Below are positions 17,252 to 25,507 of a stretch of 64,000 bases of DNA, piece by piece. How positions within the stretch are numbered: the stretch's first letter is position 1; each line of letters starts with the position of its first letter. The notes beneath the pieces are model-generated. The model saw only the letters and a program-made list of their open reading frames with translations, did no database searches and was not told the origin of the DNA. Source of the DNA: JAKOUL01 sp035378845 (GTDB lineage Bacteria > Dictyoglomota > Dictyoglomia > Dictyoglomales > Dictyoglomaceae); assembly GCA_035378845.1 (NCBI GenBank), contig DAOSUP010000003.1, positions 1-64,000 on the forward strand, in the 5' to 3' direction. The position numbers were made by a program, and so were the translations under genes.

Positions 17252-17983
17252 ATGGTAAATTGGAAGATAGAAATTGCATACATCGGCAAAGAGTTTTTTG
17301 GCTTTCAAAAGCAACCTCAAAAAAGAACAGTGCAAAGGGTTTTGGAAAGTCTTTTATCAACTTTGTTTAATGAAGAAGTTAAGGTGATAGGAGCAGGCAG
17401 AACTGATGCTGGAGTACATGCTTTAGGACAAGTAGTGAATTTTAAAACTAATAAAGAATGGGAAGAGGTTAAGCTAAAGGAAGTACTAAAGAAACTTTTG
17501 CCCGATGATATTTTGCTTAAAAAAGTTGAAAGGGTGGATGATAATTTTCATGCAAGATTCTCTGCTAAAAGAAGATGGTATATGTATATTATATATAATA
17601 ATAAAGAGAAAAATCTTTTTCTAAAAGACTTTTCCTGGTGGATAGAGAAGCCCTTAGATAAAGAATTTTTGATACAAAGTGCTGAACTTTTAAAAGGTGA
17701 GCATAATTTTGTAAATTTTGCTATATTAGAAAAAAATGAAGATACGAATATTTATATTGAAAATTCCTTTTGGGTATTCAACGAAGATTTTTTATTTTTC
17801 TTTATTTGTGCACCTTACTTCTTAAGAAAGATGGTAAGGTTTTTGGTAGCAGGAATGGTTGAGGTTTCTTTAAGAAATAGGAACTTGGAGGATTGGAAAG
17901 AGTACTTAAATGGAGAAAAAGGGAAAAGATTCTCTATCCCTTCCCCTCCACAGGGCTTGTATCTTTATAAGATAGATTATTGA
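17252..17983 (+). CDS. truA: tRNA pseudouridine(38-40) synthase TruA
   Basis: 243-residue enzyme that isomerises uridines 38-40 in the tRNA anticodon stem-loop. The catalytic Asp is D52 in GAGRTDAGVHALGQ, and YIGKEFFGFQKQP at the N-terminus is conserved. The ATG at 17252 gives the conserved start; an upstream in-frame ATG (17213) would add an unrelated hydrophobic stretch overlapping ecfT. There is no good ribosome-binding site, suggesting coupling to ecfT. The second half is more divergent than the first. Confidence 0.92.
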   Translation: MVNWKIEIAYIGKEFFGFQKQPQKRTVQRVLESLLSTLFNEEVKVIGAGRTDAGVHALGQVVNFKTNKEWEEVKLKEVLKKLLPDDILLKKVERVDDNFHARFSAKRRWYMYIIYNNKEKNLFLKDFSWWIEKPLDKEFLIQSAELLKGEHNFVNFAILEKNEDTNIYIENSFWVFNEDFLFFFICAPYFLRKMVRFLVAGMVEVSLRNRNLEDWKEYLNGEKGKRFSIPSPPQGLYLYKIDY

Positions 17984-18008
17984 CACAGTTTATAAATTTG
18001 TATAAAAT
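17980..18008 (+). promoter_or_regulatory. Sigma-A-type promoter for rplM-rpsI
   Basis: TTGACA at 17980-17985 and TAAAAT at 18003-18008, spaced 17 nt. The -35 box overlaps the truA stop codon. Transcription would begin about 15-20 nt before rplM, too close for an L13 leader RNA structure, and none is visible. Confidence 0.65.
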
Positions 18009-18031
18009 CCAAGGGAAAGGAGGAATAAAAA

Positions 18032-18460
18032 ATGAAAACTTATATGGCAAAAGAAAAAGAGATAAAAAGAGAATGGTTTGTAGTAGATGCAAAAGGAAAG
18101 GTTCTTGGAAGACTTGCTTCTGAGGTTGCGAAGATTCTAAGAGGTAAGCATAAACCTATTTACACATCTCATGTGGATACAGGAGATTTTGTTATAGTGA
18201 TTAATGCAAAAGATGTGGTTCTTACAGGAGATAAGGAAAACCAAAAGGTTTATTTCTCTCACTCAGGATATCCAAAGGGACATAGATTGATCTCTGCTAA
18301 AGAGATGAGAGCAAAAAATCCAGAAAAGATGATTTATTTAGCAGTAAAGGGTATGCTTCCTAAGGGTCCCTTAGGAAGAAAAATGCTTAAAAAGCTAAAA
18401 GTTTATGCTGGTCCTGAGCATCCTCATCAGGCTCAACAGCCTAAAGAATTGAAAATATAG
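18032..18460 (+). CDS. rplM: 50S ribosomal protein L13
   Basis: 142-residue L13, an early-assembly 50S protein. WFVVDAKGKVLGRLASEVAK, RGKHKPIYTSHVDTGD and GMLPKGPLGRKML are diagnostic. The ATG follows AAAGGAGG. It forms a two-gene operon with rpsI, as in most bacteria. Confidence 0.97.
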   Translation: MKTYMAKEKEIKREWFVVDAKGKVLGRLASEVAKILRGKHKPIYTSHVDTGDFVIVINAKDVVLTGDKENQKVYFSHSGYPKGHRLISAKEMRAKNPEKMIYLAVKGMLPKGPLGRKMLKKLKVYAGPEHPHQAQQPKELKI

Positions 18461-18475
18461 TTAGGAGGGATAGTA

Positions 18476-18889
18476 TTGGAACTTGAATCTCAAGAAGTAA
18501 AAGTAATCCATGCAGTAGGTGGTAGAAAAACAGCTCGCGTAAAAGTATGGCTTCGTTTTCCTGGAGAGGGGAAAATTATTGTAAATGGCAAACCTATGGA
18601 GGAATACTTTGGTGGGAGAGTATTTTTCCATGCTATAGCTAAGAAGCCATTAGAACTTACAGGTATGAAAGATCAGGTAGATGTAGTGGCAGAAGCAATT
18701 GGGAGTGGAGTAAGTGCTCAGGCTCAAGCTTTAGCTCATGGTATTTCTAAGGCATTAACTATACTAAATGGTGAATGGAGAACTATGCTTAAAAAAGAGG
18801 GCTTGCTAAAGAGAGATCCACGTCAGAAAGAGAGAAAGAAGTACGGTTTAAAAGGAGCAAGAAGAGCTCCTCAATATTCAAAGCGTTAA
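18476..18889 (+). CDS. rpsI: 30S ribosomal protein S9
   Basis: 137-residue S9, whose C-terminal tail reaches the P-site tRNA. HAVGGRKTARVKVWL near the start and the C-terminal ...RAPQYSKR are typical. The start is TTG at 18476 after AGGAGGG. Confidence 0.97.
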   Translation: MELESQEVKVIHAVGGRKTARVKVWLRFPGEGKIIVNGKPMEEYFGGRVFFHAIAKKPLELTGMKDQVDVVAEAIGSGVSAQAQALAHGISKALTILNGEWRTMLKKEGLLKRDPRQKERKKYGLKGARRAPQYSKR

Positions 18890-18893
18890 ATTT

Positions 18894-19418
18894 ATGGATA
18901 TTGGGGAATTAGTTACCTCTTTGGCAAGAGAGGCTATAAAAGTCTATTTGGAAAAGGGAAAGATTATTTTTCCACCTGAAGATCTACCTCAGGAATTAAA
19001 AAGGCAAGCTGGAACTTTTGTATCTTTGCATAAAAAATCAACAGGGGAGTTGCGGGGTTGTATTGGTACTATAATACCAACTACAAATAGTATTGCAGAG
19101 GAAATTGTACAAAATGCTATAAGTGCTGCTACTCAAGACCCACGCTTTCTTCCTGTGACTCTCCAGGAATTAAATGATTTAGAGATTTCTGTAGATGTAC
19201 TTTCTCCATTAGAAGAAATAGATGATATAAATAAACTTGATCCTAAAAAGTATGGGGTAGTAGTAGAGAAAGGATGGAGAAGAGGGGTGCTTCTTCCTGA
19301 TTTAGAAGAGGTAGATACTATAGAAAAGCAATTAGATATTGCTTTAGCTAAAGCTGGTATATCTCCTTATGAAAAGTTTAAGATTTATCGTTTTTCAGTT
19401 AAGAGATTTAAGGAATGA
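18894..19418 (+). CDS. amrA: AMMECR1 domain protein (AmmeMemoRadiSam system protein A)
   Basis: 174-residue protein consisting of one AMMECR1 domain. The conserved core is visible: FVSLHKKSTGELRGCIGTI at about 43-61, then NAISAATQDPRFLPV and a C-terminal half with GVVVEKGWRRGVLLPDL. The biochemical function of AMMECR1 proteins is not firmly established. In many genomes they occur with a Memo protein and a radical SAM enzyme; here the radical SAM gene follows by 3 nt but no Memo gene is in the window. No clear ribosome-binding site is seen, and it starts 4 nt after rpsI. Confidence 0.9.
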   Translation: MDIGELVTSLAREAIKVYLEKGKIIFPPEDLPQELKRQAGTFVSLHKKSTGELRGCIGTIIPTTNSIAEEIVQNAISAATQDPRFLPVTLQELNDLEISVDVLSPLEEIDDINKLDPKKYGVVVEKGWRRGVLLPDLEEVDTIEKQLDIALAKAGISPYEKFKIYRFSVKRFKE

Positions 19419-19421
19419 TTA

Positions 19422-20420
19422 ATGAAACAAGCTTTATTTTTCAAAGTTTTAGAGGGTCAAAAGGTAAACTGTTTACTCTGTCCTCATCAATGTGTGATAC
19501 TTCCAAATCAAAGGGGTATCTGTGGTGTTAGAGAAAATCATGAGGGTATTTTATACTCACTAATTTATGGAAAGATAAGCTCTATTGCTTTAGACCCTAT
19601 AGAGAAGAAGCCTCTGTATCATTTTTATCCTGGAAGTAAAATCCTTTCTATAGGAACCACAGGATGTAATTTTAAGTGCCCTTTCTGTCAAAACTGGTCT
19701 ATTTCACAAACTTTACCTGAGGAAATTCATATGCAAGATATGTCATCGGAAAAATTGCTCTTTCTTGCTAAAAGAGAAGACTCCATTGGTATGGCGTATA
19801 CTTATAATGAGCCTTTTATATGGTACGAATTTGTTTATGATACTTCTAAACTTTTGAAAGAAAACAATTTGAAGAATGTTTTAGTGACCAACGGATTTGT
19901 TGAGGAAGAGCCATTTTTACAACTGATCTCATTTATAGATGCTATGAATATTGATATAAAATCTATCTCAGAAGATTTTTATAAGAAGTTATGCAAAGGT
20001 TCTTTGAAAAATGTTCAAAAAATTATAGAGCTTGCTATAAATAAAGGTATTCATGTAGAGCTTACTAATCTTATAATTCCTGGATTTAACGACAGTAAAG
20101 AAGAGATAGTAGCTTTAATTGATTGGGTGGCTTCTATTAGTAAAGATATTCCACTTCATTTTAGTAGGTATTTCCCTGCTTACAATTTTACAGTCCCACC
20201 TACGCCTTTGGAAACTATGAATTTTGCCTATGAGGAGGGAAAAAAGAAGTTAAATTATGTATATAAAGGGAATATATGGGATATAGAAGGAAATACTACT
20301 TTTTGTCCTTCTTGTAAGAAAGAGCTTATTATAAGAGAAGGCTATAATATAGTAAGAGATCTTATTAAAAATTTTAATGAGTGTCCTTTTTGTGGATATA
20401 AAATTCATATTGTAGGGTGA
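19422..20420 (+). CDS. amrS: AmmeMemoRadiSam system radical SAM enzyme
   Basis: 332-residue radical SAM protein. The [4Fe-4S]-binding CxxxCxxC motif is in GCNFKCPFCQNW at about residues 84-95. Upstream is a Cys cluster (CLLCPHQC, then C34 in GICGVR), and the C-terminus has a zinc-ribbon-like pair of CxxC motifs (CPSC and CPFC). This layout matches the AmrS/PflA-like family that pairs with AMMECR1. Substrate unknown. Starts 3 nt after the AMMECR1 gene, so joint function is likely. Confidence 0.9.
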   Translation: MKQALFFKVLEGQKVNCLLCPHQCVILPNQRGICGVRENHEGILYSLIYGKISSIALDPIEKKPLYHFYPGSKILSIGTTGCNFKCPFCQNWSISQTLPEEIHMQDMSSEKLLFLAKREDSIGMAYTYNEPFIWYEFVYDTSKLLKENNLKNVLVTNGFVEEEPFLQLISFIDAMNIDIKSISEDFYKKLCKGSLKNVQKIIELAINKGIHVELTNLIIPGFNDSKEEIVALIDWVASISKDIPLHFSRYFPAYNFTVPPTPLETMNFAYEEGKKKLNYVYKGNIWDIEGNTTFCPSCKKELIIREGYNIVRDLIKNFNECPFCGYKIHIVG

Positions 20421-20427
20421 GGTCAAT

Positions 20428-20820
20428 ATGAATAAAAAGAGGATGATTTCTTATGGAATTATTCTCTTTTTAATTGTTGCTTTTTTAGTATATAGTTATT
20501 ATGAATGGAAGAAAGATTCGCCATGGAGAGAAAAATGGGAAAAATTAAGCAATTTTGTAGACAAAGAAATCATTTTAAAAGGAGAAGCAATAAATCCTTA
20601 TGGAATTGCAGGAAGTATTTATTCCGCCTATTCTCTTACTTTTGAAAATTATCAAATTACTGTTTTGAGTACTACGGGAATTCCTGCCGAAGGTGAGAGA
20701 CTTATTGTCACAGGAAAAGTAAAAAAAGATTTTGAAGTGGTAGGATTTTTTGCGGGAAGAGAGATAAAAGAGAATTATGATTTGGTAATTCTGGAGGAAG
20801 AAAGGAGAGAGATAGAATGA
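20428..20820 (+). CDS. Small membrane-anchored protein, possible OB-fold
   Basis: 130-residue protein I cannot assign to a named family. Residues 5-23 form one N-terminal hydrophobic helix (ISYGIILFLIVAFLVYSYY), followed by a soluble domain of alternating strands (DKEIILKGEAIN, AYSLTFENYQITVLS, ERLIVTGKVKKDFEVVGFF), which resembles the pattern of a small OB-fold outside the membrane. That fold is inferred from the strand pattern only. It lies between the radical SAM gene (7 nt) and glmM (4-nt overlap), with GTGAGGTCA upstream of its ATG. Confidence 0.7.
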   Translation: MNKKRMISYGIILFLIVAFLVYSYYEWKKDSPWREKWEKLSNFVDKEIILKGEAINPYGIAGSIYSAYSLTFENYQITVLSTTGIPAEGERLIVTGKVKKDFEVVGFFAGREIKENYDLVILEEERREIE

Positions 20821-22178
20821 GGAGATATTTTGGTACCGATGGAATAAGAGGGGTTATTAATGAGAATCTTACCCCTGAACTTGCTTTTAAATTAGGAAGA
20901 GCTCTTGTAGGATTTTTTGAGGATGTTGCTGGTAAAAAAGTTATTATAGTTAGAGATACAAGAGTATCAGGAGATATGCTAAAAAGTGCTCTTATTGCAG
21001 GGCTTACTTCTGGTGGTGTTGATATATTGGATGCTGGTATATTACCTACTTCTGCTGTCTCCTATTTGGTTACCCTTGATCCAGATGTTTTTGCAGGTAT
21101 TGTTATTTCTGCCTCTCATAATCCTTCCCAATACAATGGTATAAAAATTTTTGCTAACGACGGTTTTAAGCTTAGAGATGAGATTGAGGAGAAGTTAGAA
21201 TCTTTTATTGATGGAGAAGATAAATTTTTTAGAGTACATGGAACAAAAGTAGGGAAAGTTTATAACTTTGTAGAAGGTAAAGATATATATATAAACTATC
21301 TTAAAAAAGTGATAGGGGAAAAGTTTGATGATTTAAAAGTAATGGTTGACTGTGCTTATGGAGCTGCTTCTGAGGTTGCGCCTAAGCTTTTAGAAGAGTT
21401 AGGAATAGAAGTTTTAGCATATAATACTTCCTATAATGGAGTAAATATTAATGAAAATTGTGGGGCAGTATATCCTGATTTTGGGAGAGAATTATTCTTA
21501 AAATCTGGAGCTCAAATAGGTTTTACTTATGATGGTGATGCAGATCGGGTTTTAGTTTTCTCTGAGGATAGCAGAATTGTTGATGGAGATATGATAATTG
21601 GGATTTTTGCGGGATATCTAAAAGAGAATGGAAGACTAAAAGGAAATAAAGTGGTGGGAACTGAAATGACTAATTCTGGATTAGAAAGATACTTAAAAGA
21701 GAGGGAAATTGAACTTATACGTACTAAAGTAGGTGATAGATATATCCTTGAAAAATTAATACAAGAAAAATTAAATCTTGGTGGAGAGACCTCTGGCCAT
21801 ATTATTCTTTTTGATTATTTACCAACAGGAGATGGACTTCTCACATCTCTATTTCTTCTTAAGATATTAAAAAATACAGATAAAAAATTGAAAAATTATA
21901 TAGATGAGATCCCTATCTTCCCTCAACTTCATGAAAAAGTTCACTTAGGAGATTGTAAGATTACTAAAGAAGATGAGAATAAAATGAGAGAATTAACAGA
22001 GGAGGTGGTAAGCGGAAAGAATATAAGATATATTGTGAGAAAATCGGGAACTGAACCTATAGTAAGAATCACTTTAGAAGGAGAGATCCCTAAGGAAGAA
22101 TTAGAGCTATTATTAGCTGAGGTTAAAAAGAAGATATTAGATTATCTTTCTAAAAGCGCCAGAACTTACTCTTCTTGA
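20817..22178 (+). CDS. glmM: Phosphoglucosamine mutase
   Basis: 453-residue enzyme interconverting glucosamine-6-phosphate and glucosamine-1-phosphate for UDP-GlcNAc and peptidoglycan synthesis. The start RRYFGTDGIRG, the phospho-serine loop ISASHNPSQYNG (active-site S100), the metal loop YDGDADRV, the sugar-specificity loop GGETSGH and the phosphate-binding RKSGTEP are all present. The last seven codons are also the 5' end of the glmS ribozyme, and the TGA stop (22176-22178) is in the P1 loop. GlmM uses the product of GlmS, whose gene is next. Confidence 0.97.
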   Translation: MRRYFGTDGIRGVINENLTPELAFKLGRALVGFFEDVAGKKVIIVRDTRVSGDMLKSALIAGLTSGGVDILDAGILPTSAVSYLVTLDPDVFAGIVISASHNPSQYNGIKIFANDGFKLRDEIEEKLESFIDGEDKFFRVHGTKVGKVYNFVEGKDIYINYLKKVIGEKFDDLKVMVDCAYGAASEVAPKLLEELGIEVLAYNTSYNGVNINENCGAVYPDFGRELFLKSGAQIGFTYDGDADRVLVFSEDSRIVDGDMIIGIFAGYLKENGRLKGNKVVGTEMTNSGLERYLKEREIELIRTKVGDRYILEKLIQEKLNLGGETSGHIILFDYLPTGDGLLTSLFLLKILKNTDKKLKNYIDEIPIFPQLHEKVHLGDCKITKEDENKMRELTEEVVSGKNIRYIVRKSGTEPIVRITLEGEIPKEELELLLAEVKKKILDYLSKSARTYSS

Positions 22179-22315
22179 TAGAAGAGTAAGTTGACGAGGG
22201 GGAGGCTTATCGAAGCTTTCGGCGGGTGCCTCCAGGTAGTTACTACCTACCTAAAGGGGACTTACAAAATTGGCGGGTGACTGCCAAGACAGAAGGTCTC
22301 TAAGTAGTATTAGGG
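22155..22315 (+). ncRNA. glmS ribozyme: glmS ribozyme (glucosamine-6-phosphate activated)
   Basis: The conserved features of the glmS catalytic riboswitch appear in order: the cleavage-site segment AGCGCCAGAAC (cut expected between A22155 and G22156); a perfect 11-bp P1 (22164-22174 with 22181-22191, loop TTGATA); TTGACGAGG from 22191; GGAGGC (22201-22206) paired with GCCTCC (22228-22233); TTATCGA at 22207-22213 and TTTCGGCGG just after. Downstream hairpins (22234-22239 with 22243-22248; 22270-22274 with 22283-22287) fit the P3/P4 region, though their exact folding is less certain. In known cases glucosamine-6-phosphate acts as cofactor for self-cleavage and lowers glmS mRNA. The first 24 nt lie within glmM. 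The 3' boundary is approximate. Confidence 0.93.
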
Positions 22316-22318
22316 GAC

Positions 22319-22349
22319 TCTCCTTCTCCAAACTTTTAGGAGGAGGAGA
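22319..22349 (+). promoter_or_regulatory. Hairpin sequestering the glmS Shine-Dalgarno
   Basis: The arm 22319-22329 (TCTCCTTCTCC) pairs with 22339-22349 (GGAGGAGGAGA) in 11 consecutive pairs, one of them G-U, around a 9-nt loop. The right arm is the whole glmS ribosome-binding site; the ATG follows at 22353. No T-tract follows, so it is not a terminator. Pairing is read directly from the sequence; a regulatory role is inferred. Confidence 0.6.
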
Positions 22350-22352
22350 AAG

Positions 22353-24179
22353 ATGTGTGGTATTTTTGGCTATACAGGAGACAAACTTTGTCTATCCTAT
22401 ATAATTTCTGGATTGGAAAAATTGGAATATAGAGGTTATGATTCTGCAGGTGTAGCATATGTAAATAATGGGACAATGGAAGTAAAAAAAGTAGTTGGGA
22501 AAGTAGAGAAGCTGAAAGAGAGTTTAGATCTTTCTCTACCTGTAAACTATGGTATTGGACATACAAGATGGGCTACTCATGGAGGGATTTCGGTAGAAAA
22601 TGCACATCCTCATGTGGATTGCAGTGGAAATATTGCAATTGTGCATAATGGCATTATAGAAAACTATAAGGAAATAAAAGGAGAATTAGTCCAAAAAGGT
22701 CATATTTTTAAAAGCCAAACAGATACAGAGGTAATAGTTCACCTTTTGGAAAACTTTTTGGATGAAGAGAATTTATCTATGGAAGAATCTATAGAAAAAA
22801 CTTTTGAGATGCTAAATGGATCTTATGCTATTCTTGTTATGGATTTAAGAAGACCTGGAGAACTTTTTGCTATAAGAAGGCAAAGTCCATTGATTTTAGG
22901 ATTTGGGGAAGGAGAAAATTTAATAGCTTCAGATATTCCTGCTTTAGGAGATTATACTGAAGATTTTTATTTTCTAAAGGATAAACAGTTTGCACAGGTT
23001 ACTCCTAAAGATATAAAAGTTTATGAGATAGAAGATAAAAGAAAGCTTATTTCTGTAGCTCCTTTAAAAATTCCCCAGGAAAGAATAAAAGCTGAAAAAA
23101 ATGGATTCCCTCATTTTATGTTAAAGGAAATCTTTGAGCAACCTTTGGTAGCTAAGAGGATTATCTCTGAAATAGATAAAACTAAAGATGGATTTGAAAT
23201 TTCTGATCTTAGAGATAAAAATATTTCATGGGAAACAATAGATCATGTATTTATTATTGCATGTGGTACTTCTTACCACGCTGGATATTATGCAAAATTT
23301 CTTTGGGAAGAAGAAATCCCTTATTCGGTGGATATTGAGCTTGCATCACAAATGCCTTACAGAAATTTAAGGGTTGGGGTAAATACATTGTGTATGACAA
23401 TAAGTCAGTCGGGTGAGACAGCTGATGTAATATTTGGATTAAGAAAAGTAAAGGGGAAAGGATTTAATGTACTTTCTTTAGTAAATAACATTCAAAGTAC
23501 TGTAGCAAGGGAAAGTGATATGTTTATAAATCTTAGGGCAGGGGTAGAGATTGGAGTTGCAGCAACCAAGACTTTTCTTGCAGAGCTTATATATTTAACC
23601 CTCCTTAAAGATTACCTAAAACAAAAAGTGCTGGGAGAAAAAGTAGATCTTGAAAAATGGAATATCCTTCCTGTTTATCTTGAGAATTATATTTCAGATG
23701 TTAATGGAAAAGTACTGACTATTGCTAATAAATATTATCAAAAGAAAAACTTTCTTTATCTTGCAAGGGGAAAGAATTTTCCATTAGCTTTAGAAGGGGC
23801 GCTTAAACTTAAAGAAATTTCATATATCCATGCAGAGGGTGTTCCTGCAGGAGAAATGAAACATGGTCCTATAACCCTTTTGGATCCTAATACTCCTGTT
23901 TTTTGTATTGCTTTTAAAGATGATACTTATATAAAAATGATGAGTAATATAGAAGAGGCAAAAGCAAGGAAAGCTCCAATAATTGCTTTATGTAATGAGA
24001 ATGATGAAAAGGTTCAGGAGCTAGTAGATGATATTATCCCTATACCCAATATAGATCCTTTCTTTTATCCTTTTATGGCAGCAGTGGCTATCCAACTTTT
24101 TGCTTATTATATGGCAAATAACTTGGGGAGAGAGATAGATCAACCAAGAAATTTAGCAAAATCTGTTACAGTGGAGTAG
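22353..24179 (+). CDS. glmS: Glutamine-fructose-6-phosphate aminotransferase (isomerising)
   Basis: 608-residue enzyme making glucosamine-6-phosphate from fructose-6-phosphate and glutamine, the first step to UDP-GlcNAc. The N-terminal glutaminase domain begins MCGIFGYTG with the catalytic Cys directly after Met, then GHTRWATHG and HNGIIENY. Two SIS sugar-isomerase domains follow (GTSYHAGYYAK and SQSGETADV; later ARGKNFPLALEGALKLKE) and the C-terminus is NLAKSVTVE. Control by the upstream ribozyme gives product feedback. Confidence 0.97.
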   Translation: MCGIFGYTGDKLCLSYIISGLEKLEYRGYDSAGVAYVNNGTMEVKKVVGKVEKLKESLDLSLPVNYGIGHTRWATHGGISVENAHPHVDCSGNIAIVHNGIIENYKEIKGELVQKGHIFKSQTDTEVIVHLLENFLDEENLSMEESIEKTFEMLNGSYAILVMDLRRPGELFAIRRQSPLILGFGEGENLIASDIPALGDYTEDFYFLKDKQFAQVTPKDIKVYEIEDKRKLISVAPLKIPQERIKAEKNGFPHFMLKEIFEQPLVAKRIISEIDKTKDGFEISDLRDKNISWETIDHVFIIACGTSYHAGYYAKFLWEEEIPYSVDIELASQMPYRNLRVGVNTLCMTISQSGETADVIFGLRKVKGKGFNVLSLVNNIQSTVARESDMFINLRAGVEIGVAATKTFLAELIYLTLLKDYLKQKVLGEKVDLEKWNILPVYLENYISDVNGKVLTIANKYYQKKNFLYLARGKNFPLALEGALKLKEISYIHAEGVPAGEMKHGPITLLDPNTPVFCIAFKDDTYIKMMSNIEEAKARKAPIIALCNENDEKVQELVDDIIPIPNIDPFFYPFMAAVAIQLFAYYMANNLGREIDQPRNLAKSVTVE

Positions 24180-24183
24180 TAAA

Positions 24184-24603
24184 ATGGAAGAAATTTCTAT
24201 TGAGGTAGGTCTTGATATAGTGGAGATTGAAAGAGTAAAAAAAGTTTATGAAAGACATAAAACTTTTATAGAAAGGATCTTCTCTATAGATGAGAGAAGT
24301 CAGATTAGAACTAAAAAAAATATATTTCCCTCTTTAGCTGCACATTTTGCAGCTAAAGAAGCCTTTATTAAAGCAATGGGTGGTAAATATCCAGGATGGT
24401 GCTGGAGAGATGTGGAAATTCTTTATGGGCTAAATGGAAAACCAGAAATAAGATTAAAAAATAAGGCTTTAGAAATGGCTTTGCAAAAAAGGGTAAAAGA
24501 AGTTAAAGTAAGTCTTTCTCATACTAATAAATATGCAGTAGCAATAGTGATACTTACTATTAAGGGTGAGAGTAATGAAGGAAAGTCCATTAGAGAAGCT
24601 TAG
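24184..24603 (+). CDS. acpS: Holo-[acyl-carrier-protein] synthase
   Basis: 139-residue phosphopantetheinyl transferase that activates acyl carrier protein from CoA. The Mg-binding motif VGLDIVEIERVKK is at residues 8-20, the second motif AAHFAAKEAFIKAMGG at about 57-72, and LSHTNKYAVAIVIL near the C-terminus. Length is slightly above the usual ~120. Begins 4 nt after glmS and overlaps the next gene by 29 nt. Confidence 0.93.
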   Translation: MEEISIEVGLDIVEIERVKKVYERHKTFIERIFSIDERSQIRTKKNIFPSLAAHFAAKEAFIKAMGGKYPGWCWRDVEILYGLNGKPEIRLKNKALEMALQKRVKEVKVSLSHTNKYAVAIVILTIKGESNEGKSIREA

Positions 24604-25504
24604 AATTGAGCTTGAAGAACTACAAAAAATAGTGGGAAATATTATTGTGCCTAATCCTTCTGATATCTCCGAAAATTGTGAGAAATTTGTTTTAAAAAGA
24701 CAGAAAGTAGAAGACTTAGTAGAAGAGTTGAAAAATATAGGTGTTGCTATTGATTCAGAGCTTGTAAGATTGACTGAAATAGATACTGAAATAAAGAAAA
24801 ATCTTAAGGTTATGTATAAAGGTTTAAAAAAATCAGGAATTTTAAAGGAGAAAGTAAAATATCCTACCTCAAATTGGTGGTGGTATATTCCGGAGATTGT
24901 AGAGGCAGATAGGAAGAAAAGATTAAAACGAAGAATTCTTGTTTTGGGAGTTTCTGCAATAATTATTTTTGGTATAGTATTGTTTGCAAAATTTTATAAA
25001 ACTCCCGATGAAGAGGTAATGGAGGCTATTTCTCAGAGTTATAAGTATTTAGAAAGCAAGGATCTTAACAGCGCAGAAAAAGTTCTTAGAGATATATTGG
25101 AAAAATATCCTAATAATACAGAACTTTGGATTTCTTTGGGAATAATTTTAGAAGAAGAGAATAAACCTAAGGAATCTGAGGATTGTTTTAATAAGGCTAA
25201 AAATCTATGTAAAGATGATATTGAATTTTATCTTGCGAGGGCTATAGAGTATACAAAGGTGAACAAAATTGAGGATGCTGAAAAAGATCTTAAAAAGGTA
25301 CTAAGTATAGAAAAGGATAATGCTGAGGCATTATATCTTCTTGCAGGCATATATGAGGAAAAAGGAAATATTAATGAAGCCATAAAACTTTACAAAAGAA
25401 TAGAAGAGCTTGGAGATAAGGTAGATCCTCAAATATTGGTAATGAGTAAAGTAAGAATGGGAGTTTTACTTCAGAGGCTTCCTCTTGAGTTAGAACAAAA
25501 CTAA
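24575..25504 (+). CDS. Membrane-anchored TPR protein
   Basis: 309-residue protein of unknown specific role. An N-terminal region with coiled-coil character (about 1-60) precedes a single transmembrane helix at about 115-138 (ILVLGVSAIIIFGIVLFAKF). The C-terminal part (about 145-300) contains tetratricopeptide-like repeats such as NTELWISLGIILEEENKPKE and NAEALYLLAGIYEEKGNINE, a protein-interaction scaffold. ATG 24575 is preferred because AAGGGTGA lies at proper spacing; GTG 24566 is an alternative. The acpS overlap suggests coupling. Confidence 0.8.
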   Translation: MKESPLEKLRIELEELQKIVGNIIVPNPSDISENCEKFVLKRQKVEDLVEELKNIGVAIDSELVRLTEIDTEIKKNLKVMYKGLKKSGILKEKVKYPTSNWWWYIPEIVEADRKKRLKRRILVLGVSAIIIFGIVLFAKFYKTPDEEVMEAISQSYKYLESKDLNSAEKVLRDILEKYPNNTELWISLGIILEEENKPKESEDCFNKAKNLCKDDIEFYLARAIEYTKVNKIEDAEKDLKKVLSIEKDNAEALYLLAGIYEEKGNINEAIKLYKRIEELGDKVDPQILVMSKVRMGVLLQRLPLELEQN

Positions 25505-25507
25505 AGA

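Noticed and set aside
17984..18031. L13 autoregulatory leader before rplM
   Set aside because: The space between the promoter and the start codon is too short, and no stable hairpin is present.
22319..22349. Intrinsic terminator before glmS
   Set aside because: The hairpin lacks a following T-run and ends in the ribosome-binding site, so sequestration is the better explanation.
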